Below are positions 16,549 to 25,796 of a stretch of DNA of 64,000 nucleotides, piece after piece (position 1 is the first letter of the stretch; each line of letters begins with the position of its first letter). The position numbers were made by a program, and so were the translations under genes. Origin of the DNA: Oceanococcus sp964629015 (GTDB taxonomy: Bacteria; Pseudomonadota; Gammaproteobacteria; Nevskiales; Oceanococcaceae). The notes under the pieces are model-generated. The model was given only the letters and a program-made list of their open reading frames with translations. It made no database searches and was not told the DNA's origin. The stretch is from assembly GCA_964629015.1 (NCBI GenBank), contig CAZVMN010000001.1:62001-126000 (forward strand), given 5' to 3'.

Positions 16549-19455
16549 CTAGGCCGCGCTCTGAACCGCCACACGACTGAGCTCCTTCACCAAGCCGTCA
16601 AAGTCTTGCTGAATCTGTTGCATGCAGGCTTGAGCCTGTTCCGCATCAAGCTCATCGACCGCCTCAAGACGCTCGAACTCAGCCCCCAGACGGCATCCAC
16701 CCAGAGACCGCGCTGAACCTTTGAGACGGTGGGCCAATTCCGAGACTGCGGGCCAGTCCTTGTTCGTTAGCGCCGCATGACAATCGGCCAGCAAGGGTCG
16801 ATTGGTCTGTTCGAATGCGGCCACAAAACAAGCCAAGCCACGTAACTCGGCGCCGAAAACATCTCGTAACAGCGCCAAGTCAACATGCTCTTGCAGCTCA
16901 TCCGCTGGTGGCACGGCGCGCGCCCCTGGCGGCGGCGCGCTTGTCGCGATGTCCTGCAAAAATTTCGTCAGCACCGGTAGCGTCAACGGCTTGACCAACT
17001 TGCGGGCTATACGGTGACCCGCAAGTTGCTCCATGTCCTGTGCACTTGCACTGGCCGTCAGCACCGCGACCGGTATATCCAGCGCATTGGCATGCGGGCC
17101 CTGACGAATCTCTTCGATCAGTTCGTAGCCGTCCATATTGGGCATGTGCAAATCGGTAATCACCAGATCGAAAGGACCCTGACGCATTTTTGCCAGTGCC
17201 TCAACGCCATCGACCGCCGTAACAGCACTACAGCCGAGTTGCTCCAACTGCCGACATATAAGATCCCGGTTGATTGGTTGATCTTCCACCACCAGCACAC
17301 GCAGGCCAAAGTGCGGACCAACCGACGTTCTTGAGCCTGGGCTGGTCTCATGCTCCTGTGCCAAAGCGAGATTCACGATCGTGCTGGCCAAGGCGGCGGG
17401 ATTGATTGGCCGTCGCATTGTTTGCTGAACAGCGCGGCCCTGCCTGACGATTCGTAAGCTGAGGTCACCGCACTCGGCGCTGACATCCGGTTCGATAAGC
17501 AGCGACGGACCGTTGACGTTGTTGAGTTGACTTGGATCGGCCACGATCTGCGCACCTGCAAGGCGCAAATGGTCGGCGATACACACACGCTCGCCACCGT
17601 CGAGTGCGATCGCCGCTTGCCACCCCTTGAGGCTGGGCAGTGATTCACGCCTCTCCTCAACAACCTCAGTGGGGACACTCAATTGGAAAGTTGCTCCGCA
17701 GCCTGGCGCCGAGTCCAAGGTCAAGCTTCCGTGCATCAGCTCAGCAAGACCTCGAGAGATGGGCAACCCCAGGCCGGTCCCTCCATAGCGTCGGGTGGTT
17801 GATTCATCGGCTTGGACAAAGCGCTGAAAGATTTTTTCCTGGCTGTCCACCGTAACGCCGGGGCCGGTATCGGAAACTTCAAAACAGCAGTGCGACACAC
17901 CACCCGTGCGAGATAGAACCAAGCGCATCGAGATACCACCGTGCTCGGTAAACTTGATCGCGTTGGACACAAGGTTCAAAAGGATTTGTCGAATCTTGCT
18001 GCGATCCCCACGCACTTGCCGTGGAAGATCCGCCGATGGCACCACTTTGAGTACCAAGGCTTTGGCTCGCGCCGAGCCGGCACAGGCTTCGGCCACCTGG
18101 GCGAGCAAGGCGCTAGGGTCGAATTCCTCTTCACTCAATGTCATTGCGTCCGCTTCGATCTTTGAGTAATCGAGTACATCGTTGATGATGCCCATCAAAT
18201 TGTTGCTCGAATCCAAAATCATGCGACTCATGCGCCGCTGATCCTGGCTCAGCTCGGTGCGCTCAAGAATTTCCGCCATTCCGATAATCCCGCTCATCGG
18301 CGTTCGGATCTCGTGGCTCATGGTGGCCAGAAATCGGGATTTGGCCTCGCTTGCGGCCTCTGCGCCATGAAGCTTGTCCAACTCATCGCTGAGCCACAGC
18401 AGGGAATCACGCAACGCGTCCACCTCATCGCGCCAGCGGCTCTCGGTAAACGCCGCCTGCAGCAGAGCGCGGGTGCGCTCCTGATCCGTGCTGGACATCG
18501 CCGGCAACAAGCGGATCAATTTACGCAGCCGGCGCAAGCTACCTGACAGCAGCCACACGATCAGGCCCAGCACAATACCGATAAGCAGGAGCTGGGCAAT
18601 CAGATTGAACACGGCCTGACGTCGCGCGATAACGAAGCTCTGACTCAAGTCGAGCAAGATCACCGCGCGCGGTATCGTCTCACCCACCGCCACATGGCCA
18701 AGGCTAACCACACGATAGGCCCACTCGCCATGCAAATGAGGACGCACCTCATCGCGCGGAGCGGTCCACGCATCTCGAACCAAACGCTGAGCCGCGGCCA
18801 CCGGACGCGAGGCAGCGACCGCCATCACCGGCTGCATATCCGGTTTGTTCAGCAAGGTCAGATCGGCGCCGGTGAGATTGGTATAGGCATGAATCAAACT
18901 GCCAACGGGAGCCGCCAACAGCATCAACAGGTGGCGCCCGCCCGCTGTGGAAACCGGTGCAGCGACCAGAAATTCGCAGGATTGCGCGCAATGCAAGGCG
19001 CCTTCTGGTCGCAGATTTTTTTGCGCACGCGCCAGCACGACCTGCTGAGCGCCGCGCTCAGAGCCCTCCTCGAGTTCCGCAGGCGACCATGTCACCAACT
19101 CGCGACCACTCTGATCATGCAGACGCAACCAATTCACCTGGGCAAACAAATCCGGCGAACGATTGAGCGTCTCCAACCAGGCGTCTTCCGCGCCCAGTGC
19201 GAAATTCACGACCAAGTTCGAGCCAGTCTGAGCCAACTCATCCCGCAACTGGAAAAACAGCTCATCGAGCACGCGACGATGCGATTCCAAGGTGGTTTGA
19301 GCCGACTCCAGCGTGCGCGTGGTCCACCCCGACCAGGCGTACAACACCAACCCGCCAGCGACCACCAAAACCACCACGAGTGTCGGTAAAACCAGCTTCC
19401 AAACAAGACTCACGCGGAGCGAAAGCGCGGCCACTGATCGTGTTGGGCTGCCCAT
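16549..19455 (-). CDS. Hybrid sensor histidine kinase (HisKA-HATPase-REC-HPt)
   Basis: The 968-residue membrane kinase has TM1 at about 18-42, a periplasmic sensor of about 240 residues, and TM2 at about 283-305. A dimerisation/phospho-acceptor domain follows (SHEIRTPM, His381), then an ATPase domain (N box LVSNAIKF, G boxes DTGPG and GGTGLGL), a receiver with Asp768 (VITDLHMPNMDG) and an HPt domain (AHRLKGSARSLGG, His909). This is the BarA/BvgS-like phosphorelay layout, giving phosphate to a separate response regulator. The sensor part contains CAQSC. The gene sits 9 bp after an outer-membrane barrel gene in one operon with a periplasmic binding-like protein, which suggests that these feed the signal. 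Confidence 0.95.
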   Translation of the reverse strand: MGSPTRSVAALSLRVSLVWKLVLPTLVVVLVVAGGLVLYAWSGWTTRTLESAQTTLESHRRVLDELFFQLRDELAQTGSNLVVNFALGAEDAWLETLNRSPDLFAQVNWLRLHDQSGRELVTWSPAELEEGSERGAQQVVLARAQKNLRPEGALHCAQSCEFLVAAPVSTAGGRHLLMLLAAPVGSLIHAYTNLTGADLTLLNKPDMQPVMAVAASRPVAAAQRLVRDAWTAPRDEVRPHLHGEWAYRVVSLGHVAVGETIPRAVILLDLSQSFVIARRQAVFNLIAQLLLIGIVLGLIVWLLSGSLRRLRKLIRLLPAMSSTDQERTRALLQAAFTESRWRDEVDALRDSLLWLSDELDKLHGAEAASEAKSRFLATMSHEIRTPMSGIIGMAEILERTELSQDQRRMSRMILDSSNNLMGIINDVLDYSKIEADAMTLSEEEFDPSALLAQVAEACAGSARAKALVLKVVPSADLPRQVRGDRSKIRQILLNLVSNAIKFTEHGGISMRLVLSRTGGVSHCCFEVSDTGPGVTVDSQEKIFQRFVQADESTTRRYGGTGLGLPISRGLAELMHGSLTLDSAPGCGATFQLSVPTEVVEERRESLPSLKGWQAAIALDGGERVCIADHLRLAGAQIVADPSQLNNVNGPSLLIEPDVSAECGDLSLRIVRQGRAVQQTMRRPINPAALASTIVNLALAQEHETSPGSRTSVGPHFGLRVLVVEDQPINRDLICRQLEQLGCSAVTAVDGVEALAKMRQGPFDLVITDLHMPNMDGYELIEEIRQGPHANALDIPVAVLTASASAQDMEQLAGHRIARKLVKPLTLPVLTKFLQDIATSAPPPGARAVPPADELQEHVDLALLRDVFGAELRGLACFVAAFEQTNRPLLADCHAALTNKDWPAVSELAHRLKGSARSLGGCRLGAEFERLEAVDELDAEQAQACMQQIQQDFDGLVKELSRVAVQSAA

Positions 19456-19464
19456 CCGAGGTCT

Positions 19465-20622
19465 CTAGAACTGGTAGGCCAGCATGACCAGAGCCATGCT
19501 CCAGTAACGCTCCAGTTCGCGTCCAAGATTGTCCTGAGCACGCACGTTGGCCGTGCCATCCACATAGTGGTATTCCGCAAACACGCCCCAATGCGCATTC
19601 GGCCCCCATTGCACACCGAGGACATGGCTGCGACTGAACTGCGTGAAACGCGGCAAACCGTCTTCCTGCGCGCGATAGCCATGACGATCGTTACGATCAA
19701 GAAAATTCACGTCGTAGCGCAGGAAACCCGACCATTCCGGGTTGAGCTGATAGCGATATTGCGCGTAGGCCGCATCACTTTTAACGCGCGACTGACTCCC
19801 GGCACTTACGAGCGTGGCATCCGTCAACCGGTATTCGGCGGTCAAACTTCCGCGGCCCCATGAGCGCTGCAGAGATACAACCCACAAATCGGCGTCCAGA
19901 TTGATCGCGGGTATCGGAGACGTGGGCACGTATTGAAAACCGGCGCCAAAGTAACTAAAGCCTGTGCGCAGGCTGCCACCGGACCATTCACCGATCCACT
20001 GCGCAGTGCGCAAATCGTCGATGTCGATATCACCGTCGATAGGCTCACCCACTGCGTGCTCGAACTCATCGGAGGCATCACGATCACGGCCCCAACCCAG
20101 CACCACGCTGGAGATCAGGGAACCGACTTCCCAATGCGCATAGCCTTGCAGACCTTCGGACGCGAACAGCAAATCGCGAATGCCGGTGTCTTCCAGATAC
20201 ACCGAGGGCAACAGGATACCCGGGCGGGAGAACACAATATCCCGGCTGTCATTGAAAAAGCCCACCGGATTTTTGAGTTTGCCCACGCGCACCCCGGCGC
20301 TACCGGACAAACTGCGCCAGAATTGATAATCCAGCTGTAAGTAATCCAGGCGCATGCGGCCATCGTCACTGGCACCATATTCACGCGCCATCAGCTGACC
20401 AGCAACGAGCACTTCCGGAGTCAAGCTGGTCCGGGCATTGATGGCCACTTCATACAAGTCGTTGCTTCCGTCCAGACTTCCCTGCAAGTAGTTGTTCCCA
20501 CTGGAATTCACGTAGCCCATGGCGACGGCACCGCGAATGTCCAGTTCCGCGGATTCATTGGCCTGCACCCAGCCCATATGGGCCATCAAAACGCCTCCAC
20601 AGATTGCGATCCAAATTTTCAT
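19465..20622 (-). CDS. Outer-membrane beta-barrel protein (porin-like)
   Basis: The 385-residue protein has a signal peptide (cleavage after VQA at about 21), many alternating aromatic/polar strands, and a C-terminal Phe in the typical outer-membrane ending (LVMLAYQF). It resembles porin-like proteins without known substrate. Its start overlaps the stop of the phosphate-binding-like gene by 4 bp (ATGA), and the hybrid kinase starts 9 bp after its end, so the three are one operon. A role as a channel or stabiliser for the sensing complex is inference. Confidence 0.85.
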   Translation of the reverse strand: MKIWIAICGGVLMAHMGWVQANESAELDIRGAVAMGYVNSSGNNYLQGSLDGSNDLYEVAINARTSLTPEVLVAGQLMAREYGASDDGRMRLDYLQLDYQFWRSLSGSAGVRVGKLKNPVGFFNDSRDIVFSRPGILLPSVYLEDTGIRDLLFASEGLQGYAHWEVGSLISSVVLGWGRDRDASDEFEHAVGEPIDGDIDIDDLRTAQWIGEWSGGSLRTGFSYFGAGFQYVPTSPIPAINLDADLWVVSLQRSWGRGSLTAEYRLTDATLVSAGSQSRVKSDAAYAQYRYQLNPEWSGFLRYDVNFLDRNDRHGYRAQEDGLPRFTQFSRSHVLGVQWGPNAHWGVFAEYHYVDGTANVRAQDNLGRELERYWSMALVMLAYQF

Positions 20623-21095
20623 GAAGGGCTCCTCTGAATATCGGCATCCGCCATGGTGGGGACGTAACCTATGGCCCCTGGTGTTCTATCGACCTTGCGG
20701 CGCATGTCTTCAATACTGTCGACGCGTACAGGCAACAAACCAGTGCCTGTAAAGGTTGTGCGATTCCACGATTTGCGCAGCACGTAGGGATAGGTGCCCA
20801 ACTGGTCCTGGCAAAACTGGATGTGCAAAGGATCACTGTCATCCAGCACGAAAATCCGAATCGGCTGGCCATCCGGCCACGTCCGTACACGCAGGGTGAA
20901 AATGGCGCGAAGAAAATTCCGCGTAAGAAACGCTGAATCCACGCTCGGGTGGGCGTATACGCTGACATCACGGGTTCCCGCGCCCGCCGTGCTCAGCGGC
21001 CCGATACACATCGCCAAAACCCCCAACACCGCGCACTTGCGCAAGAGCTGAGCAATGCGTTGACGAGACCGAGACTGGATGGCTGGCACCAACAC
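20619..21095 (-). CDS. Small PstS-like (phosphate-binding type) periplasmic protein
   Basis: The product is about 158 residues with an N-terminal export signal (hydrophobic stretch CAVLGVLAMCIGPLSTAGA). The mature part resembles short type-2 periplasmic binding proteins related to PstS: the order FLRAIFTLRVRTWPDGQPIRIF, then GTYPYVLRKSWNRTTFTG, then a GAIGYV ending. It is about one lobe long, so it may not bind ligand as a classical clamp. The start is taken as GTG 21095 behind AGGTG, but internal starts are possible. It is first in the operon with the barrel and the hybrid kinase. No Pho box was recognised upstream. Confidence 0.75.
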   Translation of the reverse strand: MLVPAIQSRSRQRIAQLLRKCAVLGVLAMCIGPLSTAGAGTRDVSVYAHPSVDSAFLTRNFLRAIFTLRVRTWPDGQPIRIFVLDDSDPLHIQFCQDQLGTYPYVLRKSWNRTTFTGTGLLPVRVDSIEDMRRKVDRTPGAIGYVPTMADADIQRSPS

Positions 21096-21227
21096 CCCGC
21101 ACCTACTGTTGATTGATTGCAGAGAGTCAGTTGATCAAACCGGCCGTCAATTTTTCGTCATCAATCCGCCTCGCCACTTTCTCCGCAGCTGGGCTTAGAA
21201 TCGCGCCTTTTCATACGGTGGTTCGAC

Positions 21228-21794
21228 ATGCCCAAAGCGGCAGAATTGAAGTCTGGAATGGTCGTCGATATCGACGGCAAACCCTACATCGTGCGCCAGG
21301 TCCAGGCTCACAATCCGACGGCTCGCGGAGCCAGCACGCTGTACAAGGCTCGTCTTAACCATGCGCAGACCGGCCAGAAGCTGGACCAAACCTTCAAAGG
21401 CGACGACATGCTGCCGGATGTCGACTTTCGTCGCCGTCCGGTCCAGTACCTATATCAAGATGCCGATGGCTACACGTTTATGGATGTGGAGGACTACAGC
21501 CAATTCACGCTGAGAGCGGAGCAGTTGGAAAATGTCACGCCATTCCTGGTCGACAACGCCGAGGGATATACCGCGCTGATCGTGGAAGATGTCTGTGTCG
21601 GGATTGATCCACCGGGCACCGTCGAATTGACGGTGACGCAGACGGCGCCGGCAATCAAAGGCGCGAGCCAGAGTGCGCGTTCCAAAACGGCGGTGTTGGA
21701 ATCCGGTCTGGAGATTCAGGTACCGGAGTACCTCACTGAAGGCGAAGTGGTGAAGGTCAATACATTGACGCGGGAATTTATCTCCCGCGCCTGA
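21228..21794 (+). CDS. yeiP: Elongation factor P-like protein EfpL (YeiP)
   Basis: The 188-residue protein has the three beta-barrel domains of EF-P. Its tip loop reads NPTARGASTLYK, with Arg where true EF-P has a modified Lys, and the C-terminus has the GASQSARSK and VPEYLTEGE motifs of the YeiP/EfpL group. It helps ribosomes past proline-rich and other difficult sequences without needing lysine modification. ATG 21228 gives the family length. TAGAAT at 21196-21201 may be its -10. It is not in an operon. Confidence 0.96.
   Translation: MPKAAELKSGMVVDIDGKPYIVRQVQAHNPTARGASTLYKARLNHAQTGQKLDQTFKGDDMLPDVDFRRRPVQYLYQDADGYTFMDVEDYSQFTLRAEQLENVTPFLVDNAEGYTALIVEDVCVGIDPPGTVELTVTQTAPAIKGASQSARSKTAVLESGLEIQVPEYLTEGEVVKVNTLTREFISRA
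21769..21789 (+). terminator. Weak terminator-like hairpin at the end of efpL
   Basis: A 7-bp GC stem (CGCGGGA with TCCCGCG) and 7-base loop overlap the last efpL codons and lie between convergent genes. There is no clean T run (only GTTCTT), so its role as a terminator is uncertain. Confidence 0.3.
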
Positions 21795-21800
21795 TCGTTC

Positions 21801-22022
21801 TTAATCCTGTTCGAACAGAATTTCGCCGAACAACCACAAGGCCGGGACACCAATCCAAGCGGCGGCACCGATGGTGACACCCATCCAGCCGCCCACGGAT
21901 ACAGCCATCGCAGTGCCGGCAATCCAGCCCACCAAGCTAACCAGAAACGGCGCTCCCCAAGCTTGCCGAGAGGGGACTCTGGCGGCGTCGGAGATTAAAT
22001 TGTGGTCGTGAATTGTATGCAT
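21801..22022 (-). CDS. Small inner-membrane protein of unknown function
   Basis: The 73-residue protein has a short polar N-terminus and two adjoining hydrophobic segments (about 24-44 and 47-66) rich in Gly and Ala. ATG 22022 is preceded by GAGGG at about 8 nt. It runs toward efpL and stops 7 bp from it. It has no recognisable family. The good ribosome-binding site and membrane pattern support it being real. Confidence 0.68.
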   Translation of the reverse strand: MHTIHDHNLISDAARVPSRQAWGAPFLVSLVGWIAGTAMAVSVGGWMGVTIGAAAWIGVPALWLFGEILFEQD

Positions 22023-22220
22023 GGCAGGACCCTCGCAGTTCTGTAGCGGTCACCATGCTCTTGCCAACGTGAAAAAAGTGTCAACGCGGCATGCGCAAAG
22101 TCCCAACGCGCAAAAATGTGACTTAAGCCACTGAATTCATAACGATTTGGGAAACGCCCATCGCGAGTGAGAAAATACACGCCCCGCCATTCTCCACATT
22201 CGTGATCCAAGGAGTGCCCC

Positions 22221-23111
22221 ATGAGCACGCAAGCGTCCGCAGGCGCCCGTTTCCGCGCCGCCGTTGCCGAAGAACAACCGTTGCAGGTGATTGGCACCAT
22301 CAATGCCAACCACGCCCTGCTGGCCCAACGTGCAGGCTTCAAGGCTATCTATCTCTCAGGCGGCGGCGTCGCTGCCGGCTCACTGGGTTTGCCGGATCTG
22401 GGCATCTCCGGGCTGGAAGATGTGCTGATTGATGTGCGGCGCATCACCGACGTCTGCGACACCCCGCTGCTGGTCGATGTCGACACCGGCTTCGGCAGCT
22501 CGGCGTTCAACGTGGCCCGTACCACCAAAGCGCTGATCAAAGCCGGCGCTGGCGCCATGCACATTGAAGACCAGGTTGGCGCCAAACGCTGCGGTCATCG
22601 CCCTAATAAGGAAATCGTCACCCAGCAGGAAATGGTCGATCGCATCAAAGCTGCAGTCGATGCCCGCACCGACGACGACTTCGTGATCATGGCGCGTACC
22701 GATGCGCTGGCTGTGGAAGGCCTGGACTCGGCCATCGAACGGGCCATTGCCTGCGCCGAGGCTGGCGCCGATATGATCTTCCCCGAAGCCATGACCGAGC
22801 TGCCCATGTATAAGCAGTTTTCCGAAGCGGTGGGCGTGCCGGTGCTGGCCAACATCACCGAATTCGGCGCAACGCCACTGTTCACGGTCGACGAGTTGCG
22901 TGAGGTCGGCGTCGGCTTGGTTCTCTACCCGCTGTCCGCCTTCCGCGCCATGAACAAGGCCGCGCAGAACGTTTACGAAGCGGTGCGCCGCGACGGCACA
23001 CAGAAGAATGTGGTCGACACCATGCAGACTCGCATGGAGTTGTACGAGTCGATCAACTACCACGATTTCGAGCAGAAGTTGGATGCCCTGTTTGCCCAGG
23101 GCAAGAAGTAA
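22221..23111 (+). CDS. prpB: 2-methylisocitrate lyase
   Basis: The enzyme splits 2-methylisocitrate to pyruvate and succinate, the last step of propionate breakdown by the methylcitrate cycle. The 296-residue length and the KRCGHR active-site motif (Cys at about 123) with VDVDTGFG and ARTDA fit PrpB, not isocitrate lyase, which is longer. ATG 22221 follows AAGGAG. A weak promoter (TTGGGA, 18 bp, GAAAAT near 22146-22175) may lie in the 198-bp gap upstream. acnD follows after 38 bp. Confidence 0.95.
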   Translation: MSTQASAGARFRAAVAEEQPLQVIGTINANHALLAQRAGFKAIYLSGGGVAAGSLGLPDLGISGLEDVLIDVRRITDVCDTPLLVDVDTGFGSSAFNVARTTKALIKAGAGAMHIEDQVGAKRCGHRPNKEIVTQQEMVDRIKAAVDARTDDDFVIMARTDALAVEGLDSAIERAIACAEAGADMIFPEAMTELPMYKQFSEAVGVPVLANITEFGATPLFTVDELREVGVGLVLYPLSAFRAMNKAAQNVYEAVRRDGTQKNVVDTMQTRMELYESINYHDFEQKLDALFAQGKK

Positions 23112-23149
23112 CACCAGCAAGGCTCCCTTCCGCTAACGAGAGCGCAAGC

Positions 23150-25744
23150 ATGAACACCGAATACCGCAAAAAACTCCCGGGCACCGACCTGGACTATTTC
23201 GACACCCGCGCCGCCGTCGAGGCCATCCAGCCCGGCGCTTATGCCACCCTGCCCTACACCTCACGGGTGCATGCAGAAAATCTGGTGCGACGCTGTGACC
23301 CGGCGATCCTGACCGATTGCCTCAAGCAGCTCATTGAGCGCAAGCGCGACCTCGACTTTCCCTGGTTCCCGGCCCGCGTGGTCTGCCACGACATCCTCGG
23401 CCAGACCGCGCTGGTTGACCTTGCCGGGTTGCGCGATGCCATTGCCGAAGCCGGCGGCGACCCGTCCAAAATCAACCCCGTGGTGCCGACCCAGTTGATT
23501 GTCGACCACTCCCTGGCGGTGGAGCACGCTGGCTTTGAGGCCGATGCTTTCGACAAGAACCGCGCGATCGAAGACCGCCGCAACGAAGACCGCTTTCACT
23601 TCATCAACTGGACCAAGAAGGCCTTTAAGAACATTGATGTGGTGCCGCCAGGCAACGGCATCATGCATCAGATCAATCTGGAGAAAATGTCGCCGGTGAT
23701 CATGACCACTGACGGTGTGGCCTATCCGGACACCTGCGTGGGCACCGACTCGCACACCCCGCATGTCGACGCCCTCGGTGTCATCGCTGTGGGCGTCGGC
23801 GGCCTGGAAGCCGAATCGGTCATGCTCGGCCGCGCCTCGTGGATGCGCCTGCCGGAAATCGTCGGCGTGGAGCTGACCGGCAAACGCCAGCCGGGCATCA
23901 CCGCCACCGACATCGTGCTCGCGCTGACCGAATTCCTGCGTGCTCAAAAAGTCGTCGGTGCTTATCTGGAATTCTACGGTGAAGGCGCCGCTAGCCTGAC
24001 CCTGGGCGACCGCGCCTCGATCTCCAACATGACGCCAGAGTATGGCGCTACCGCCGCACTGTTCTCCATCGACGACATGACCCTGGATTATCTGCGCCTG
24101 ACCGGTCGTGACGATGCCCAGGTTGCGCTGGTTGAAAACTATGCCAAGACCGCCGGGCTGTGGTCGGATGACCTGGCCCAGGCGCAGTACGAGCGCACTC
24201 TGACGTTTGATCTGTCCAGCGTCGGGCGCACCATGGCCGGCCCGTCCAACCCGCACCGCAAGCTACCGACCTCGGCTCTGGCAGAACGCGGCATTGCCAG
24301 CACCTGGGAACTGGAAGACGGAAAAATGCCCGATGGCGCGGTGATCATTGCTGCGATCACCTCGTGCACCAACACGTCCAACCCGCGCAATGTGGTCGCT
24401 GCCGGCCTGCTGGCCCGCAACGCCAACGCCAAAGGCCTGACCCGCAAACCCTGGGTCAAGTCCTCGTTCGCCCCGGGTTCCAAAACCGTACAGCTGTACA
24501 TGGAAGAGGCCGGTCTGCAAAAGGAACTCGACGAGCTGGGTTTCGGCATCGTGGCCTTTGCCTGCACCACCTGCAACGGCATGTCCGGCGCCCTGGACCC
24601 CAAGATTCAGCAGGAAGTGATTGATCGCGACCTGTATGCCACCGCAGTGTTGTCCGGCAACCGCAACTTTGATGGCCGCATCCACCCCTACGCCAAGCAG
24701 GCATTTCTGGCCTCACCGCCACTGGTCGTGGCCTACGCCATCGCCGGCACGGTGCGCTTCGATATCGAAAAAGACGTGCTGGGTCATGACAGCGAAGGCA
24801 ACCCGGTGACCCTGAAGGACATCTGGCCAACCGACGAAGAGATTGATGAGGTGGTCGCGTCCAGCGTCAAGCCGGAGCAGTTCCGCGCCGTGTACGATCC
24901 GATGTTCAACTTCGAAATTGTCGAAGACGAAGGCTTATCACCGCTGTATGACTGGCGCGAGATGAGCACCTACATCCGCCGCCCACCGTATTGGGAAGGC
25001 GCGATGGCCGCACAGAACTCGCTCACCGGCCTGCGCCCGCTGGCCGTGCTGGGTGACAACATCACCACCGATCACCTGTCGCCTTCCAACGCCATTTTGG
25101 CCTCCAGCGCAGCTGGGGAATACCTGGCCAAGATGGGCCTGCCGGAAGAAGACTTCAATTCCTACGCGACCCACCGCGGCGACCACCTGACCGCTCAGCG
25201 GGCGACTTTCGCCAATCCTAAGCTGTTCAACGAAATGGTCACCGATGACAACGGCGAGGTGCGTCAGGGCTCGTTCGCGCGAGTCGAGCCGGAAGGCGAA
25301 GTGATGCGCATGTGGGAAGCGATCGAGACCTACCAGCAGCGCAAGCAGCCGCTGATCATCATTGCCGGGGCCGACTACGGCCAGGGTTCCTCTCGCGATT
25401 GGGCTGCCAAAGGCGTGCGTCTGGCCGGGGTGGAAGCCATTGTGGCCGAAGGCTTTGAACGCATTCACCGCACCAACCTGATCGGCATGGGCGTGATGCC
25501 CCTGCAATTCATGGACGGCACCACCCGCAAGACACTGGGGATTGATGGCACCGAAACCTTTGACGTCAAAGGTGAGCCGGCACCGGGCGCCACCCTGACC
25601 CTGGTCATCCATCGCACATCTGGTGAATCGCAGGAAACACCCGTCCTGTGCCGCCTGGACACCGCAGAGGAAGTTTCGATCTATGCCGCCGGCGGCGTGT
25701 TGCAACGTTTCGCCCAGGACTTCCTGGCTGCGGAGGCCGCCTGA
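23150..25744 (+). CDS. acnD: Fe/S-dependent 2-methylisocitrate dehydratase AcnD
   Basis: The 864-residue aconitase-family enzyme keeps the three cluster cysteines: Cys406 (ITSCTNTS), Cys472 and Cys475 (ACTTCNG). It also has the swivelling C-terminal domain with GADYGQGSSRDWAAKG. Together with PrpF it dehydrates 2-methylcitrate in the methylcitrate cycle, replacing the cofactor-free PrpD. Its length and its linkage to prpB and prpF separate it from housekeeping AcnA. Good start (ATG 23150). Confidence 0.95.
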   Translation: MNTEYRKKLPGTDLDYFDTRAAVEAIQPGAYATLPYTSRVHAENLVRRCDPAILTDCLKQLIERKRDLDFPWFPARVVCHDILGQTALVDLAGLRDAIAEAGGDPSKINPVVPTQLIVDHSLAVEHAGFEADAFDKNRAIEDRRNEDRFHFINWTKKAFKNIDVVPPGNGIMHQINLEKMSPVIMTTDGVAYPDTCVGTDSHTPHVDALGVIAVGVGGLEAESVMLGRASWMRLPEIVGVELTGKRQPGITATDIVLALTEFLRAQKVVGAYLEFYGEGAASLTLGDRASISNMTPEYGATAALFSIDDMTLDYLRLTGRDDAQVALVENYAKTAGLWSDDLAQAQYERTLTFDLSSVGRTMAGPSNPHRKLPTSALAERGIASTWELEDGKMPDGAVIIAAITSCTNTSNPRNVVAAGLLARNANAKGLTRKPWVKSSFAPGSKTVQLYMEEAGLQKELDELGFGIVAFACTTCNGMSGALDPKIQQEVIDRDLYATAVLSGNRNFDGRIHPYAKQAFLASPPLVVAYAIAGTVRFDIEKDVLGHDSEGNPVTLKDIWPTDEEIDEVVASSVKPEQFRAVYDPMFNFEIVEDEGLSPLYDWREMSTYIRRPPYWEGAMAAQNSLTGLRPLAVLGDNITTDHLSPSNAILASSAAGEYLAKMGLPEEDFNSYATHRGDHLTAQRATFANPKLFNEMVTDDNGEVRQGSFARVEPEGEVMRMWEAIETYQQRKQPLIIIAGADYGQGSSRDWAAKGVRLAGVEAIVAEGFERIHRTNLIGMGVMPLQFMDGTTRKTLGIDGTETFDVKGEPAPGATLTLVIHRTSGESQETPVLCRLDTAEEVSIYAAGGVLQRFAQDFLAAEAA

Positions 25745-25796
25745 GGTCAGACCGGCTATGCTGCGGTCTGACTGAGCATCGGCAAGAGGACATCTC

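Noticed and set aside
25561..25568. Single TGACGTCA inside acnD as another RHH operator
   Set aside because: It is one copy within a conserved coding region and is expected by chance at this window size.
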